From: JANNPJ01 sp965200525
GTDB lineage: Bacteria > Actinomycetota > Actinomycetes > Actinomycetales > Kineosporiaceae
Length of the DNA: 64,000 nt
NCBI GenBank assembly: GCA_965200525.1
Contig: OZ241368.1
Span: 5,394,001 to 5,458,000, forward strand
Direction of reading: 5' to 3'
The notes under the pieces were generated by a model. It had not been told where the DNA came from, did not search any database, and saw only the letters and a list, made by a program, of their open reading frames with translations. How positions within the stretch are numbered: position 1 is the first letter of the stretch; every line of letters starts with the position of its first letter. Both the position numbers and the translations under genes were made by a program. Of this stretch, positions 16,859 to 25,754 are shown in pieces.

Positions 16859-18063
16859 TGCGGGTCGTCCTCTTCACCGGCAAGGGTGGAGTCGGCAAGA
16901 CGACGACGGCCGCGGCCACGGCGCTGCACGCCGCCCGGTGCGGGGTGAAGACGCTGGTGATCTCGGCCGATCCGGCGCACTCGCTGGCCGACACCCTGGG
17001 GGTTCCGCTCGGCGCGGCGCCGACCGAGGTGGTCGCCGGGCTGTTCGGCCAACAGGTGGATCCACGGGCCCGCAGTGAGCGGTCCTGGCGGGAGATCCAG
17101 GAGTACCTGGTCACCGCCCTGGCCGACCTCGGGGTCGATCCGCTGACCGCCGAGGAACTGACCGAGCTGCCCGGCGCCGACGAGGTGTTCTCCCTGTTGG
17201 AGGTGCGCGACCAGGTCGAGCACGGGCCGTGGGACCTGGTTGTGGTCGACTGTGCCCCCTCGACCGAGACCCTGCGCCTGCTGGCCGCGCCCGAGGTGCT
17301 CAACCGGTACCTGGAGCGGCTGCTGCCGATGGAGCGCCGGATCGCGCGGATCGTCAGCGTCGTGCGGCGCCCGGGCCGGCCGGGCGCGCTGCCGCCCGGG
17401 GACGGTCTGGTCGAGGCGGCCGAGAAGTTCGCCGCCGAACTGACCGCTGCGGCGCAGGTGCTGCGCTCGCCGTCCACCTCGATCCGGCTGGTGATGACGG
17501 CCGAGTCGGTGGTCCTGGCCGAGACCCGGCGAACCTGGACCGCCCTGGCCCTGCACGGCTTTCCGGTCGACCTGGTGATCGCCAACCGGGTGTTCCCCAC
17601 CGGGACCGGTGACGAGTGGCGCCGGCAGTGGGCGCAGGCCCAGGCCGGCGTGCTGGCCGAGGCCGAGACCTCGTTCGCCCCGGTCGCGGTGCGGGCCGCC
17701 GGGTTCGCCGTCGGCGAACCGGTGGGCGTCACGGCGTTGTTGGCCCTGGCCGAGTCGCTGTACGGTCCGGCCGTTCCCGAGGCCGCCGCCGCCCTGCTGG
17801 CCGAGCCGGTGGCGGCCCTGCCGTTCCGGGTCGAACGGGCCGGTGACGGATTCGACCTCGGCCTGGCCCTGCCGCTGGCCGCCCGGGCCGATCTCGATCT
17901 GGGACGGCGCGGTGACGACCTGGTGATCACCGTCGCCGGCCGCCGGCGGGTGCTGGCCCTGCCGAGCGCGTTGCGCCGGTGCCGGGTGGACGGCGCGACG
18001 CTGCGGGACGGCGTCCTGCGAGTCCACTTCGCCCCCGATCCGGCCCAGTGGCGGTCCCTGTGA
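16858..18063 (+). CDS. ArsA/Get3-like ATPase (Rv2184c-type)
   Basis: 401 residues. Deviant Walker A FTGKGGVGKTTTAAATALHA at residues 5-24 and the switch I region VISADPAHSLADTLG identify the ArsA/Get3 family. DLVVVDCAPSTETLRLL is Walker B/switch II. The Cys pairs of arsenite pumps are not evident, and no arsenic genes lie nearby, so an arsenical role is unlikely. The C-terminal part ends in a small beta-rich domain similar to alpha-crystallin-like tails of these proteins. Co-translated with the TB16.3-like protein. Confidence 0.85.
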   Translation: MRVVLFTGKGGVGKTTTAAATALHAARCGVKTLVISADPAHSLADTLGVPLGAAPTEVVAGLFGQQVDPRARSERSWREIQEYLVTALADLGVDPLTAEELTELPGADEVFSLLEVRDQVEHGPWDLVVVDCAPSTETLRLLAAPEVLNRYLERLLPMERRIARIVSVVRRPGRPGALPPGDGLVEAAEKFAAELTAAAQVLRSPSTSIRLVMTAESVVLAETRRTWTALALHGFPVDLVIANRVFPTGTGDEWRRQWAQAQAGVLAEAETSFAPVAVRAAGFAVGEPVGVTALLALAESLYGPAVPEAAAALLAEPVAALPFRVERAGDGFDLGLALPLAARADLDLGRRGDDLVITVAGRRRVLALPSALRRCRVDGATLRDGVLRVHFAPDPAQWRSL

Positions 18064-18446
18064 ACCCCGAGCCCGAACCGGACCCCGGTTCCGCGCCTGA
18101 GCCCGGGCCCGCGGCTGAAACCGGGCCCGCGGCTGAAACCGGCCCGCCGCCGTGGTCCGGCCCCTGGGCCGACGACGCCCGCCGGCTGTTCCAGGCGATC
18201 CAGGGCGAGGGACTGGCGGTGCTCCGCCGGACCGGGCCGGAGGTGCTGGACAAGGTCTCCGAGCTGGCCGCCGGGCTGGCGGCCACGCTCCGGTCGCTCG
18301 ACCTCGACCTCGACCCGGAGCCCGGACCCGGCGCGGATCCGGCCCCGCCGGCCGGTGCCGGCACTCCTTCGGAGCAGTCGGCCCCCGGACCGGAGAGCGC
18401 TTCCGGCCCTCCGACCAGTACCGTGCGGATCGACGTCACGGACTAG
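18060..18446 (+). CDS. Small Pro/Glu-rich conserved protein (Rv2183c position)
   Basis: 128 residues from GTG 18060, which overlaps the preceding stop by 4 bp; an upstream in-frame start would lie deep in the ArsA-like gene. Low-complexity Pro/Glu/Ala ends flank one helical core, DDARRLFQAIQGEGLAVLRR followed by VLDKVSELAAGLAATL. Homology is not recognisable by eye; position matches Rv2183c. Probably a partner of the ATPase. Confidence 0.55.
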   Translation: MNPEPEPDPGSAPEPGPAAETGPAAETGPPPWSGPWADDARRLFQAIQGEGLAVLRRTGPEVLDKVSELAAGLAATLRSLDLDLDPEPGPGADPAPPAGAGTPSEQSAPGPESASGPPTSTVRIDVTD

Positions 18447-18510
18447 CCCGCCGGCGACGTCGGCTCCACCTGCACCGATGATCACCGGCTGAACCCCGCA
18501 GCACCCAATA

Positions 18511-18549
18511 CTTGAGCACCACCAAGCCCTTGAGTCGCCACCACTTGAG
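18511..18549. repeat. Three CTTGAG direct repeats upstream of ROK kinase
   Basis: CTTGAG occurs at 18511, 18529 and 18544, in the contexts TACTTGAGCA, CCCTTGAGTC and CACTTGAGCA, within the 118-bp gap before the first ROK gene. They are either decayed tandem duplication units (15-18 bp) or binding half-sites. Confidence 0.4.
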
Positions 18550-18564
18550 CAGAGGAACGGACCG

Positions 18565-19518
18565 TTGGAAAACACGATCGGGGTCGACGTCGGCGGAACG
18601 AAGATCGCCGCCGGCGTGGTCGACGCCGAGGGGCACATCCTCGAGCGTCTGAGGGTGCCCACGCCGCCTACCGTCGAAGAGATCGACGCCCGGATCGCGG
18701 AGGTGGTGACCACCCTCCGGCAGCAGTCCGGCCAGAGCGCGGCGCAGACGGCGGTCGGGGTCGCGGCGGCCGGGTTCGTCGACCAGAACCGCACCACGGT
18801 CCGGTTCGCCCCGAACATCGCCTGGCGGGAGCACCCGCTGGCGGCGGCCGTCAGTGACCGGGTCGGTCTGCCGGTGGTGGTCGAGAACGACGCCAACGCG
18901 GCCGCCTGGGCCGAGTTCCGGTTCGGTGCCGGCGCCGGGGTCTCCGACGTCGTCCTGATCACGGTCGGTACCGGGATCGGCGGCGGGATCGTGCTGGACG
19001 GCAACCTGATCCGCGGGTCCTTCGGGATCGCGGCCGAGCTGGGGCACATCCGGGTGGTGCCGAACGGCCGGCCCTGTGGCTGCGGGCAGTTCGGCTGCTG
19101 GGAGCAGTACGCCTCGGGCCGGGCCCTGCTGCGCGCGGCCCGGGCCCTGGCGATCGAGGATCCGCAGGCGGCCAAGGCGCTGCTGGTGCTGGCCGGCGGC
19201 GACGCGGCCGGGCTGCGCGGCGACATGGTGTCGGAGGCGGCGCTGGCCGGTGACCCCGGCGCGGTCGGGCTGTTCGCCGAGCTGGGCCGCTGGCTCGGCG
19301 AGGGCATCGCCTCGGTGGCCAACGTAATGGACCCGGCCGTGGTAGTCATCGGTGGCGGCGTCGCCGACGCCGGCGATCTGCTGCTGGAGCCGGCCCGGGC
19401 GGCGTTCACCACCCACCTGAGCGGCGGTGACAACCGGCCCCACCTGGAGATCCGCAAGGCTCAGCTGGGCAATGACGCCGGCATCATCGGGGCGGCTGAT
19501 CTGGCTCGACGACGATGA
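18565..19518 (+). CDS. ROK-family glucokinase-like sugar kinase (copy 1)
   Basis: 317 residues from TTG 18565, with AGAGGAA seven bases upstream. Phosphate-binding motif VDVGGTKIAAGVVD, catalytic region NDANAAAWAE, GTGIGGGIV, and the ROK zinc motif CGCGQFGCWEQYAS. There is no N-terminal HTH, so it is a kinase rather than a repressor. It is predicted to phosphorylate glucose or a related hexose in the cytoplasm, feeding glycolysis. It overlaps the second ROK gene by 4 bp. Confidence 0.9.
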   Translation: MENTIGVDVGGTKIAAGVVDAEGHILERLRVPTPPTVEEIDARIAEVVTTLRQQSGQSAAQTAVGVAAAGFVDQNRTTVRFAPNIAWREHPLAAAVSDRVGLPVVVENDANAAAWAEFRFGAGAGVSDVVLITVGTGIGGGIVLDGNLIRGSFGIAAELGHIRVVPNGRPCGCGQFGCWEQYASGRALLRAARALAIEDPQAAKALLVLAGGDAAGLRGDMVSEAALAGDPGAVGLFAELGRWLGEGIASVANVMDPAVVVIGGGVADAGDLLLEPARAAFTTHLSGGDNRPHLEIRKAQLGNDAGIIGAADLARRR

Positions 19519-20504
19519 CCGGTCCAGAGGTGCTCACTGCCGAGCCGGTCGGCCGGCTGGCCATCGGCGTCGACATCGGCGGCACCAAGGTGCTGGCCGG
19601 CCTGGTCGACGAGCAGGGCTCCGTCCTCGCCCGCGCCCGGCGGCTGACGCCGTCCCGCGATCCCCGGGCGGTCGAACGCACCATCGCCGAGGTGGTCCAC
19701 GAACTGGGCGACGGGCGGGAGATCTCCGGCGTGGGCATCGGGGCGGCCGGCTTCGTGGACGCCGACCGGGCCGTCGTGCTGTTCGCGCCCCACCTGGCCT
19801 GGCGCAACGAACCGCTGAAGGCGGCCGTGGCCGCGGCCGTCGGGCTGCCGGTGGTGGTGGAGAACGACGCCAACGCCGCCGCCTGGGCGGAGTGGAAGTT
19901 CGGCGCCGGACGGCGCGAGCCCCGGCTGGTCTGCGTGACTCTCGGCACCGGGATCGGCGGCGGGATCGTGATCGACGGCGTGGTCCAGCGCGGTCGCTGG
20001 GGGATGGCGGGCGAGTTCGGTCACATGGTGGTCGTGCCGGACGGGCGGCGCTGCGAGTGCGGCAATCGCGGCTGCCTGGAGCAGTACGCCTCCGGCAACG
20101 TGCTCGGCCGGGAGGCCCGCGAGCTGGCGGCGTCCGGCTCGCCGGTCACCATGCCCTTGATGGAACGGGTCAAGGGCGACGCCTCGGCGCTGGTCGGGCC
20201 CCTGATCACCGAGGCCGCGCGGGACGGCGACGCCGCCGCGATCGAACTGTTCGAGGAGGTCGGCCGCTGGCTCGGGGTCGGGCTGGCCAACCTGGCGGCG
20301 GCGCTCGACCCGGGCATGTTCGTGATCGGTGGCGGGGTGTCGGACGCCGGTGAGCTGCTGCTGGCTCCGGCCCGGGAGTCGTTCCGGCGGACCCTGACCG
20401 GCCGCGGGTTCCGGCCCGTGCCGCAGATCGTCAAGGCGGCTCTCGGACCCGAGGCCGGGCTGGTCGGGGCGGCCGACCTGGCTCGGGAGGAGTCCGCCGG
20501 GTGA
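19515..20504 (+). CDS. ROK-family glucokinase-like sugar kinase (copy 2)
   Basis: 329 residues; ATG overlaps the stop of copy 1. VDIGGTKVLAGLVD, NDANAAAWAEWKFGAG, GTGIGGGIVIDG and the zinc motif CECGNRGCLEQYAS parallel copy 1 throughout. This is a clear tandem paralogue rather than a fresh import. The two may form a heteromer or have different sugar preference. The start of the EEP gene overlaps its stop (GTGA), so three genes form one unit. Confidence 0.9.
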   Translation: MTGPEVLTAEPVGRLAIGVDIGGTKVLAGLVDEQGSVLARARRLTPSRDPRAVERTIAEVVHELGDGREISGVGIGAAGFVDADRAVVLFAPHLAWRNEPLKAAVAAAVGLPVVVENDANAAAWAEWKFGAGRREPRLVCVTLGTGIGGGIVIDGVVQRGRWGMAGEFGHMVVVPDGRRCECGNRGCLEQYASGNVLGREARELAASGSPVTMPLMERVKGDASALVGPLITEAARDGDAAAIELFEEVGRWLGVGLANLAAALDPGMFVIGGGVSDAGELLLAPARESFRRTLTGRGFRPVPQIVKAALGPEAGLVGAADLAREESAG

Positions 20505-21211
20505 GCGAGCCGGCCCTGCCCCTGCGCCTGCTCAGCTGGAACGTCCGGCACCTGTTCGGTGATCCGCTGGCGGTGCGCCGGGTGCTGCGGGCGGCGTCGC
20601 CGGACGTCGTCTGCCTGCAGGAGTCGCCCCGGGTGCCGTGGGCAGCCTGGAGCCTGGCCTCCCTGGCTCGCTCGACCGGCCTGATCCACGTCGCCGGCGG
20701 CTGGTCCGGAGGCGGGACAGCGATCCTGAGCTCGCCCCGGGTAGTGGTCCGTGATCCGGAGGTTTTCCGGTTTCCGTTGACCCGCGGCAACTCTCAGCGG
20801 CGGGGGGCCACGCTGGTCAGCGTCGGCCGGCCCGGGGCGTCCGCAGGCCCGTTCCTGCGGGTGGCCGGCATCCACCTGGGGACCGAGGCCGAAGAACGAC
20901 TCGACCACACCCGTCAGCTCCTCGAGCGGCTGTCGGTCCGGTCCGGACCGGTGACCGGACCGGTGGCGGTGGCCGGGGACCTCAACGAGCCGCCGGGCGG
21001 CCCGGCCTGGCAGGCGTTCTCGGCGGTCGTCACCGACCCGGCGCCGGGCGCGCCCGTCACCTTTCCCGCCGCCCGCCCCCGGCGGCGGATCGACGCCGTG
21101 CTGACCGGCGCCGGCGTGAGCACCCTTGAGTACGGTCAGTGGGCACCCGACCGCCGGGACGCCGAGCTGGCCAGTGACCACCTGCCCGTTCTGGCCCTGC
21201 TGTCGTTCTGA
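20501..21211 (+). CDS. Endonuclease/exonuclease/phosphatase family protein
   Basis: 236 residues with the EEP fold signatures LLSWNVRHLFGDP, VCLQES (metal-binding Glu), VAGDLNEPP and the terminal SDHLPVLALL (catalytic His). Such enzymes cleave phosphodiesters in DNA, RNA, sphingomyelin or inositides. No signal peptide is present, so it is cytoplasmic. It is translationally coupled to the ROK kinases. The substrate cannot be told from sequence. Confidence 0.85.
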   Translation: MSEPALPLRLLSWNVRHLFGDPLAVRRVLRAASPDVVCLQESPRVPWAAWSLASLARSTGLIHVAGGWSGGGTAILSSPRVVVRDPEVFRFPLTRGNSQRRGATLVSVGRPGASAGPFLRVAGIHLGTEAEERLDHTRQLLERLSVRSGPVTGPVAVAGDLNEPPGGPAWQAFSAVVTDPAPGAPVTFPAARPRRRIDAVLTGAGVSTLEYGQWAPDRRDAELASDHLPVLALLSF

Positions 21212-21287
21212 GGCCCGTCCTCGACTGCTTCGTCGGCCTCTGGTCTCGCCTGTGAGGGCGCTGGGTACCGCCGGGTGATGCCGTCAG

Positions 21288-21854
21288 TCAGACGACTGCG
21301 CCGTCGTCGCCGTCGTCGTCGCGGTGCTTGGGCATCCGGGCGACCAAGGTGACGAAGCCGCCGACGAAGGCTCCGATGGCTCCCATCACCAGCAGTTCCG
21401 GTGCGTTCGTCCAGAGGAAGGCGCTGGTGACCAGGAACGCGGGGCCGACGATCAGGCCGGCCCAGGCCAGGCGGCTGATCAGATCGCCGCGGGGGATCGG
21501 GGGCGGCTCGGGCGGCACGAAACGGTCGGAGTCGTCCACGACCGGGGTGTCGTCGACGTCGCCGGGCAGGTTGAGCGAAGGGATCAGCGGGCCACCGGGC
21601 GAGGTCAGCGAGAGTCCGGGGTCGTCGCGGCCGGTGGACCGTTCGTTCGGGGCGTCGTCGTCAGGGTCGTCCACCCGGCGGTGCCGGCCGCTGGTCAGGT
21701 CTTCCTCGGCGGGCCAGCTGCCGGTGGTCGGGGCATCGGCCCAGCCGGCGATGATCGCCGCGAACGCGCTGTCGACGTCCAGGGGCTCCGGTTCGGGCGT
21801 GGACGGGTTCTCGGCGTCGGGGCTGCCGTCGTGTTCCGCGTCGCCGGTGCTCAC
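21288..21854 (-). CDS. Acidic membrane protein with two helices
   Basis: 188 residues: an acidic disordered N-terminal two thirds (residues 1-115), then helices LAWAGLIVGPAFLVTSAFLW and LLVMGAIGAFVGGFVTLVAR, ending in an Asp-rich tail. The start overlaps the stop of the esterase gene by 4 bp, so it is the second gene of that operon. No family recognised. Confidence 0.65.
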   Translation of the reverse strand: MSTGDAEHDGSPDAENPSTPEPEPLDVDSAFAAIIAGWADAPTTGSWPAEEDLTSGRHRRVDDPDDDAPNERSTGRDDPGLSLTSPGGPLIPSLNLPGDVDDTPVVDDSDRFVPPEPPPIPRGDLISRLAWAGLIVGPAFLVTSAFLWTNAPELLVMGAIGAFVGGFVTLVARMPKHRDDDGDDGAVV

Positions 21855-22642
21855 GGTCGACCGTCCTGCGACCCGGACACGGACTTGGCGGCGATCCGTT
21901 CGACGAAGGCCAGGGTCCGCTCGAAGATCATCGGCGCGTCGTTGTCGAGCGTGGCCACGTGGTAACTGTCGGGCAACAGCACTTCCTCGGCCTCGGTCGA
22001 GGCGATCCGGTCGAGAATCAGCGCGCTACTGGCGGCTGGCACCACATGGTCCTCCGGCGAACGGAACAGCAGAACCGGCTGACTCACGGCCGGCAGGTCG
22101 GTAACGACGGTTCGATACCCCTGCAGCATGGAATGCACGGCATGGGGCGGAATCTTCCCGTAGGCGTCCTCGACCCCACCCGGCTTCTTGATGTCGCTGG
22201 CCACCGGCGGGAACGATGGAACGATCCAGCGGACCACCGGCACCAGGGCCAGCCGCCAGTCGTCCATCTTGACCGCCGGATTGACCAGCACCAGCCCGTC
22301 CACCCCGCCGCCGTCGGCCGAACCGTGCTGCTCGGCCAGTCGCAGGGCCAGCGCCCCGCCCATCGACAGACCGGCCACGATGACTACCCGTGACCGTTCA
22401 CGCAGCGCCCGGAACGCGGTGTCGACCTCGCCGTACCAGTCGGCCCAGGTGGTTCGGCCCATCTCCTGCCAGGTCGTCCCGTGGCCGGGCAATCGGGGCA
22501 CCCGAACCGTGTGACCAGCAGCGGCAAGCGTCTCGGCCCACGGCCGCAGACTCGAGGGGTTACCGGTGAAACCGTGGCAGAGAAGGACACCGACGTCGTT
22601 ACCGTCGTGGGCGTAGGGTTCGGCTCCCGGACGCACGGACAC
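21851..22642 (-). CDS. Alpha/beta hydrolase, Est30/monoacylglycerol-lipase-like carboxylesterase
   Basis: 263 residues from GTG 22642, chosen because GAGGAG lies five bases upstream; a longer ORF reaches 22726. The oxyanion region LLCHGFTGNPSSL, nucleophile elbow GLSMGG, acid in FRSPEDHVVP and His in DSYHVATLDND make up the hydrolase triad typical of Est30-like carboxylesterases. It probably hydrolyses short acyl esters or monoacylglycerol in the cytoplasm. It is divergent from plsC, a lipid gene, across a 430-bp gap. Confidence 0.85.
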   Translation of the reverse strand: MSVRPGAEPYAHDGNDVGVLLCHGFTGNPSSLRPWAETLAAAGHTVRVPRLPGHGTTWQEMGRTTWADWYGEVDTAFRALRERSRVVIVAGLSMGGALALRLAEQHGSADGGGVDGLVLVNPAVKMDDWRLALVPVVRWIVPSFPPVASDIKKPGGVEDAYGKIPPHAVHSMLQGYRTVVTDLPAVSQPVLLFRSPEDHVVPAASSALILDRIASTEAEEVLLPDSYHVATLDNDAPMIFERTLAFVERIAAKSVSGSQDGRP

Positions 22643-23073
22643 GGCGACTCCTCGTCGTTCGTCGCTCTCTGGTGATGTGACTGCAACCGCGTCCTCAGGA
22701 GAGAGTGCGCAGGACCAGGTCGCCATCGTGACATGTTGCGCACCAAGGGTCGAGTAGTGGGCCCGATCGTGCTCAACCAGCCCCGGCGGTGGTGCTCCTG
22801 GGGCTGCCCCCGGGCGATCTTCGCGGCGGGCCGAGCCGGTTCCAGAGACGGTTCAAGGGCGGTTCGAGGGTGGTCCGGGCTGGGGGATACCCCTGGGCCG
22901 ATCCGGGCCGGACAATGAACCCGAGGGGGGCGGCAACCGATGCCCGGTTGGCATCACGATGGTCTCGGGCTCGACAATGGCGCGACAATGGACCTCTGGG
23001 GCGACCCGGCGTCCGGTTGAGGACTCTCTAGAGTTCGGCTGAGGTTCGACATCGACGGGTTGAGGAGGCGCGG
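22643..23073. other. 431-bp divergent intergenic region, esterase / plsC
   Basis: No convincing gene. Three GACAATG words occur (near 22911, 22974 and 22984). A GGGG-ATA-CCCC mini-hairpin lies near 22885. The plsC ribosome site GAGGAGG lies five bases before its ATG. I see no confident -35/-10 pair for either direction. Confidence 0.5.
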
Positions 23074-23868
23074 ATGCTCTACTGGCTACTGAGGCGCGTT
23101 CTGCTCGGGCCCGCACTGCGGGTGCTGTACCGGCCGTGGGCCACGGGGCTGGAGAACATCCCGGAGGAGGGCGCCGCGATCTTCGCCAGCAACCATCTGT
23201 CGTTCTCGGACCACTTCTTCCTTCCGCTCAGGGTGTCCCGCAAGATCACCTTCCTGGCCAAGGCCGACTACTTCAACGGCCCCGGCCTGAAGGGCTGGCT
23301 GACCGCCGCCTTCTTCCGGGGCGCGGGCCAGATCCCGATCGAGCGCGGCGGTGGCCGGGCCTCCGAGGCCGCGCTGAAGACCGGGATGAAGGTGCTCAAG
23401 CGCGGCGACCTGCTCGGCATCTACCCCGAGGGCACCCGCTCGCCCGACGGCCGGTTGTACCGGGGCAAGACCGGGGTGGCCCGGATGGCGCTGGAGTCCG
23501 GCGTCCCGGTGATCCCAGTGGCCATGATCGACACCCACAAGATCCAGCCCCCCGGCACCCTGCTGCCGCGGATCGGCAAGGTCGGCGTGGTGATCGGCAA
23601 ACCCCTCGACTTCTCCCGTTACGAAGGCATGTCGACCGACCGGTTCGTGCTGCGCTCGGTCACCGACGAGATCATGTACGAGCTGATGGTCCTCTCCGGC
23701 CAGGAGTATGTGGACATCTACGCCGCCACCATGAAGGAGCGGATCTCCGCGGCCAAGAAGGCGGGCGGCACCTGGGACGTTCCCGACGGCCACGCCGAGA
23801 CGCCGGTGATCCCGGGCGTGACCGCCGCCGCCCAGGTGGTCCGGACCGCCCCGGACGACGCCGCCTGA
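23074..23868 (+). CDS. 1-acyl-glycerol-3-phosphate acyltransferase (PlsC family)
   Basis: 264 residues. Acyltransferase block I NHLSFSDHFF (H-x4-D catalytic pair), block II GAGQIPIERGGG and block III YPEGTRSPDG are all present. It transfers an acyl chain to lysophosphatidate at the inner membrane face in phospholipid synthesis. It corresponds in position to Rv2182c. GAGGAGG precedes ATG 23074. The histidine kinase gene follows after 11 bp. Confidence 0.9.
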   Translation: MLYWLLRRVLLGPALRVLYRPWATGLENIPEEGAAIFASNHLSFSDHFFLPLRVSRKITFLAKADYFNGPGLKGWLTAAFFRGAGQIPIERGGGRASEAALKTGMKVLKRGDLLGIYPEGTRSPDGRLYRGKTGVARMALESGVPVIPVAMIDTHKIQPPGTLLPRIGKVGVVIGKPLDFSRYEGMSTDRFVLRSVTDEIMYELMVLSGQEYVDIYAATMKERISAAKKAGGTWDVPDGHAETPVIPGVTAAAQVVRTAPDDAA

Positions 23869-23879
23869 ACCGCCCGGCC

Positions 23880-25061
23880 GTGCCCACCCCCCGATCCCGG
23901 GCCGGTGACGACGACACCCGCCTCTGGCTGGTCGTCGCCGGGTTCCGGGTGGCGGCCCTGGTCTACGCGGTGGCCCTCTACGCCGCCGCTCAGGACGAGT
24001 ACCGCCGGCCCTGGCCCGCCTGGGGCGTGCTCGCGGTTCTGGCCGGCTGGACGGCGATCCTGACCCTCTGGCCCGACTGGCACCGGCAGGCCCCGGTGAT
24101 GCTGGCCGACCTGGCCCTGGCCGCGGCGTCCGTTATCGTGACCCGGCTGCTGGACGAGCCCGCCCGGATCGCCCAGGGCGCCGCCACGCTGCCCTCGATC
24201 TGGCCCGCCGCGGCCGTTCTGAGCTGGGCCCTGTGGCGGGGCTGGCGCGGCGGCGCGGTGGCCGCGGTCGTGGTGGCCGCGGCCGACCTGGTCGAGGTCG
24301 GCCGGTTCTCCAGCCTGTCGGCCGGCAACACCGCGAACAACATCGTGCTGCTCGTCCTGGTCGGGGTGATCGTCGGCTACGCCACCCAGGTGATCCGGGC
24401 CGGCCGGGCCGAGATGGCCGCGGCCGCGGCTCAGCGGGCGGCCACCGTGGAGCGCGAGCGGCTGGCCCGCGACATCCACGACTCGGTGCTGCAGGTGCTC
24501 GGCTTCGTGCACCGCGACGGCGTGGAACGCGGCGGGGCCGCGGCCGAGCTGGCCCGGCTGGCCGGTGAGCAGGAGGTGCGCCTGCGGTCCTTGATCACCC
24601 ACGGGCCGGTCGAGGGCACCGTGCCGGGCGAGTCCGACCTGCGGGCGGCCCTGTCGCGGCACGCGGCCGACCGGATCACCGTCTCCTGCCCGGCCGAGCC
24701 CGTGCTGCTGCCGGCCGAGCTGGTCACCGCCCTCGAGGCGGCGGCCCGGGCCGCGCTCGACAACGTCCGCCGGCACGCCGGGGCGCAGGCCCGGGCCTGG
24801 GTGTTCCTGGAGGACGAGCCGGACCAGGTGACGGTCACGGTGCGCGACGATGGTCCCGGGATCGCGCCGGATCGGCTGGCGGCGGCCCAGGCCGACGGCC
24901 GGCTCGGGGTCAGTTCCTCGATCCGGGGCCGGATCGAACAGATCGGAGGGACGGTGGACATCGTCACCGCACCCGGTGAGGGCACCGAGATCGAGTTGCG
25001 GGTGCCCCGGCCCCGGGAGTCCGCGACCGCCCGCCCGGCCCGCTTGAGGAGAGCCCGGTGA
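23880..25061 (+). CDS. macS: MacS-type sensor histidine kinase
   Basis: 393 residues from GTG 23880; the longer open frame upstream is a shadow of plsC. Six N-terminal membrane helices (from LWLVVAGFRVAALVYAVALY to IVLLVLVGVIVGYATQVI) are followed by a NarL-type dimerisation box ERLARDIHDSVLQVL with the phospho-acceptor His, and HATPase motifs ALDNVRRHAG and VRDDGPGI. This matches the MacS family, known in Streptomyces for control of morphogenesis together with MacR. The stop overlaps the macR start. Confidence 0.85.
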   Translation: MPTPRSRAGDDDTRLWLVVAGFRVAALVYAVALYAAAQDEYRRPWPAWGVLAVLAGWTAILTLWPDWHRQAPVMLADLALAAASVIVTRLLDEPARIAQGAATLPSIWPAAAVLSWALWRGWRGGAVAAVVVAAADLVEVGRFSSLSAGNTANNIVLLVLVGVIVGYATQVIRAGRAEMAAAAAQRAATVERERLARDIHDSVLQVLGFVHRDGVERGGAAAELARLAGEQEVRLRSLITHGPVEGTVPGESDLRAALSRHAADRITVSCPAEPVLLPAELVTALEAAARAALDNVRRHAGAQARAWVFLEDEPDQVTVTVRDDGPGIAPDRLAAAQADGRLGVSSSIRGRIEQIGGTVDIVTAPGEGTEIELRVPRPRESATARPARLRRAR

Positions 25062-25708
25062 TCCGGGTGATGGTGGTCGACGACCACCCGATCTGGGTCC
25101 GCGCGGTCAGCGCCGACCTCACCGAGGCCGGCTTCGACGTGGTGGCCACGGCGGCCGACGGCGCCGAGGCGCTGCGCCGGCTGCCCGCGGCCCGCCCCGA
25201 CGTCGTCGTCCTGGATCTGCATCTGCCCGTGCTGGACGGCGTGGGGGTCACCCGGGAGGTGATCGCCTCCGGACTGGGGGCCCAGGTGCTGGTGCTCAGC
25301 TCCAGCGGCGAGCAGGAGGACGTGCTGGACGCGGTCAAGGCCGGGGCCTGCGGTTATCTGGTCAAGTCGGCCTCGCCCGACCAGCTCGTCGAGGCCGTTC
25401 GCAAGACCGCCGCGGGCGAGGCGGTGTTCACCGCCGGGCTGGCCGGGCTGGTGCTGGGCGAGTACCGGCGGATGGCCGGCACGCCGTCCTCACCCGGGTC
25501 GCCGGGGCAGCCCGAGCTCACCGAGCGGGAGACCGAGATCCTCCGGCTGGTGGCCAAGGGCCACTCCAGCCGGCAGATCGCCGAGCGGCTGGTGATCTCC
25601 CACCGGACGGTGCAGAACCACGTCCAGAACACGCTGACCAAGTTGCAGCTGCACAACCGGGTCGAGCTCACCCGGTACGCGATCGAGCAGGGGCTGGACG
25701 CCGACTGA
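25058..25708 (+). CDS. macR: MacR-type LuxR/NarL response regulator
   Basis: 216 residues. Receiver with acidic pair DDHP, phospho-Asp in VVVLDLHLPVLDG, switch Ser in LVLSSSG and Lys in LVKSASP. The C-terminal LuxR HTH is ELTERETEILRLVAKGHSSR through HRTVQNHVQNTLTKL. GAGGAG precedes the GTG, which overlaps the macS stop (GTGA). It is the DNA-binding partner of the adjacent membrane kinase. Confidence 0.92.
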   Translation: MIRVMVVDDHPIWVRAVSADLTEAGFDVVATAADGAEALRRLPAARPDVVVLDLHLPVLDGVGVTREVIASGLGAQVLVLSSSGEQEDVLDAVKAGACGYLVKSASPDQLVEAVRKTAAGEAVFTAGLAGLVLGEYRRMAGTPSSPGSPGQPELTERETEILRLVAKGHSSRQIAERLVISHRTVQNHVQNTLTKLQLHNRVELTRYAIEQGLDAD

Positions 25709-25724
25709 CCGGGACCCGCTCCTA

Positions 25725-25750
25725 TGTCTCGACCCTGTGTCTCGACCCTG
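25725..25750. repeat. Perfect 13-bp tandem duplication at macR/PilZ convergent junction
   Basis: TGTCTCGACCCTG occurs twice with no spacer (25725-25737, 25738-25750) in the 46 bp between two convergent stop codons. Confidence 0.9.
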
Positions 25751-25754
25751 CGCC

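Noticed and set aside
16858..18063. Arsenite efflux ATPase
   Set aside because: Family motifs match ArsA/Get3, but no arsenite Cys sites or ars genes nearby; context points to the Rv2184c type.
16836..19457. 873-codon minus-strand frame
   Set aside because: Runs antisense through three real genes (ArsA-like, small gene, ROK kinase).
22733..22918. 61-codon ORF in the esterase/plsC gap
   Set aside because: No ribosome site, Gly/Arg/Trp-rich composition typical of random GC-rich frames.
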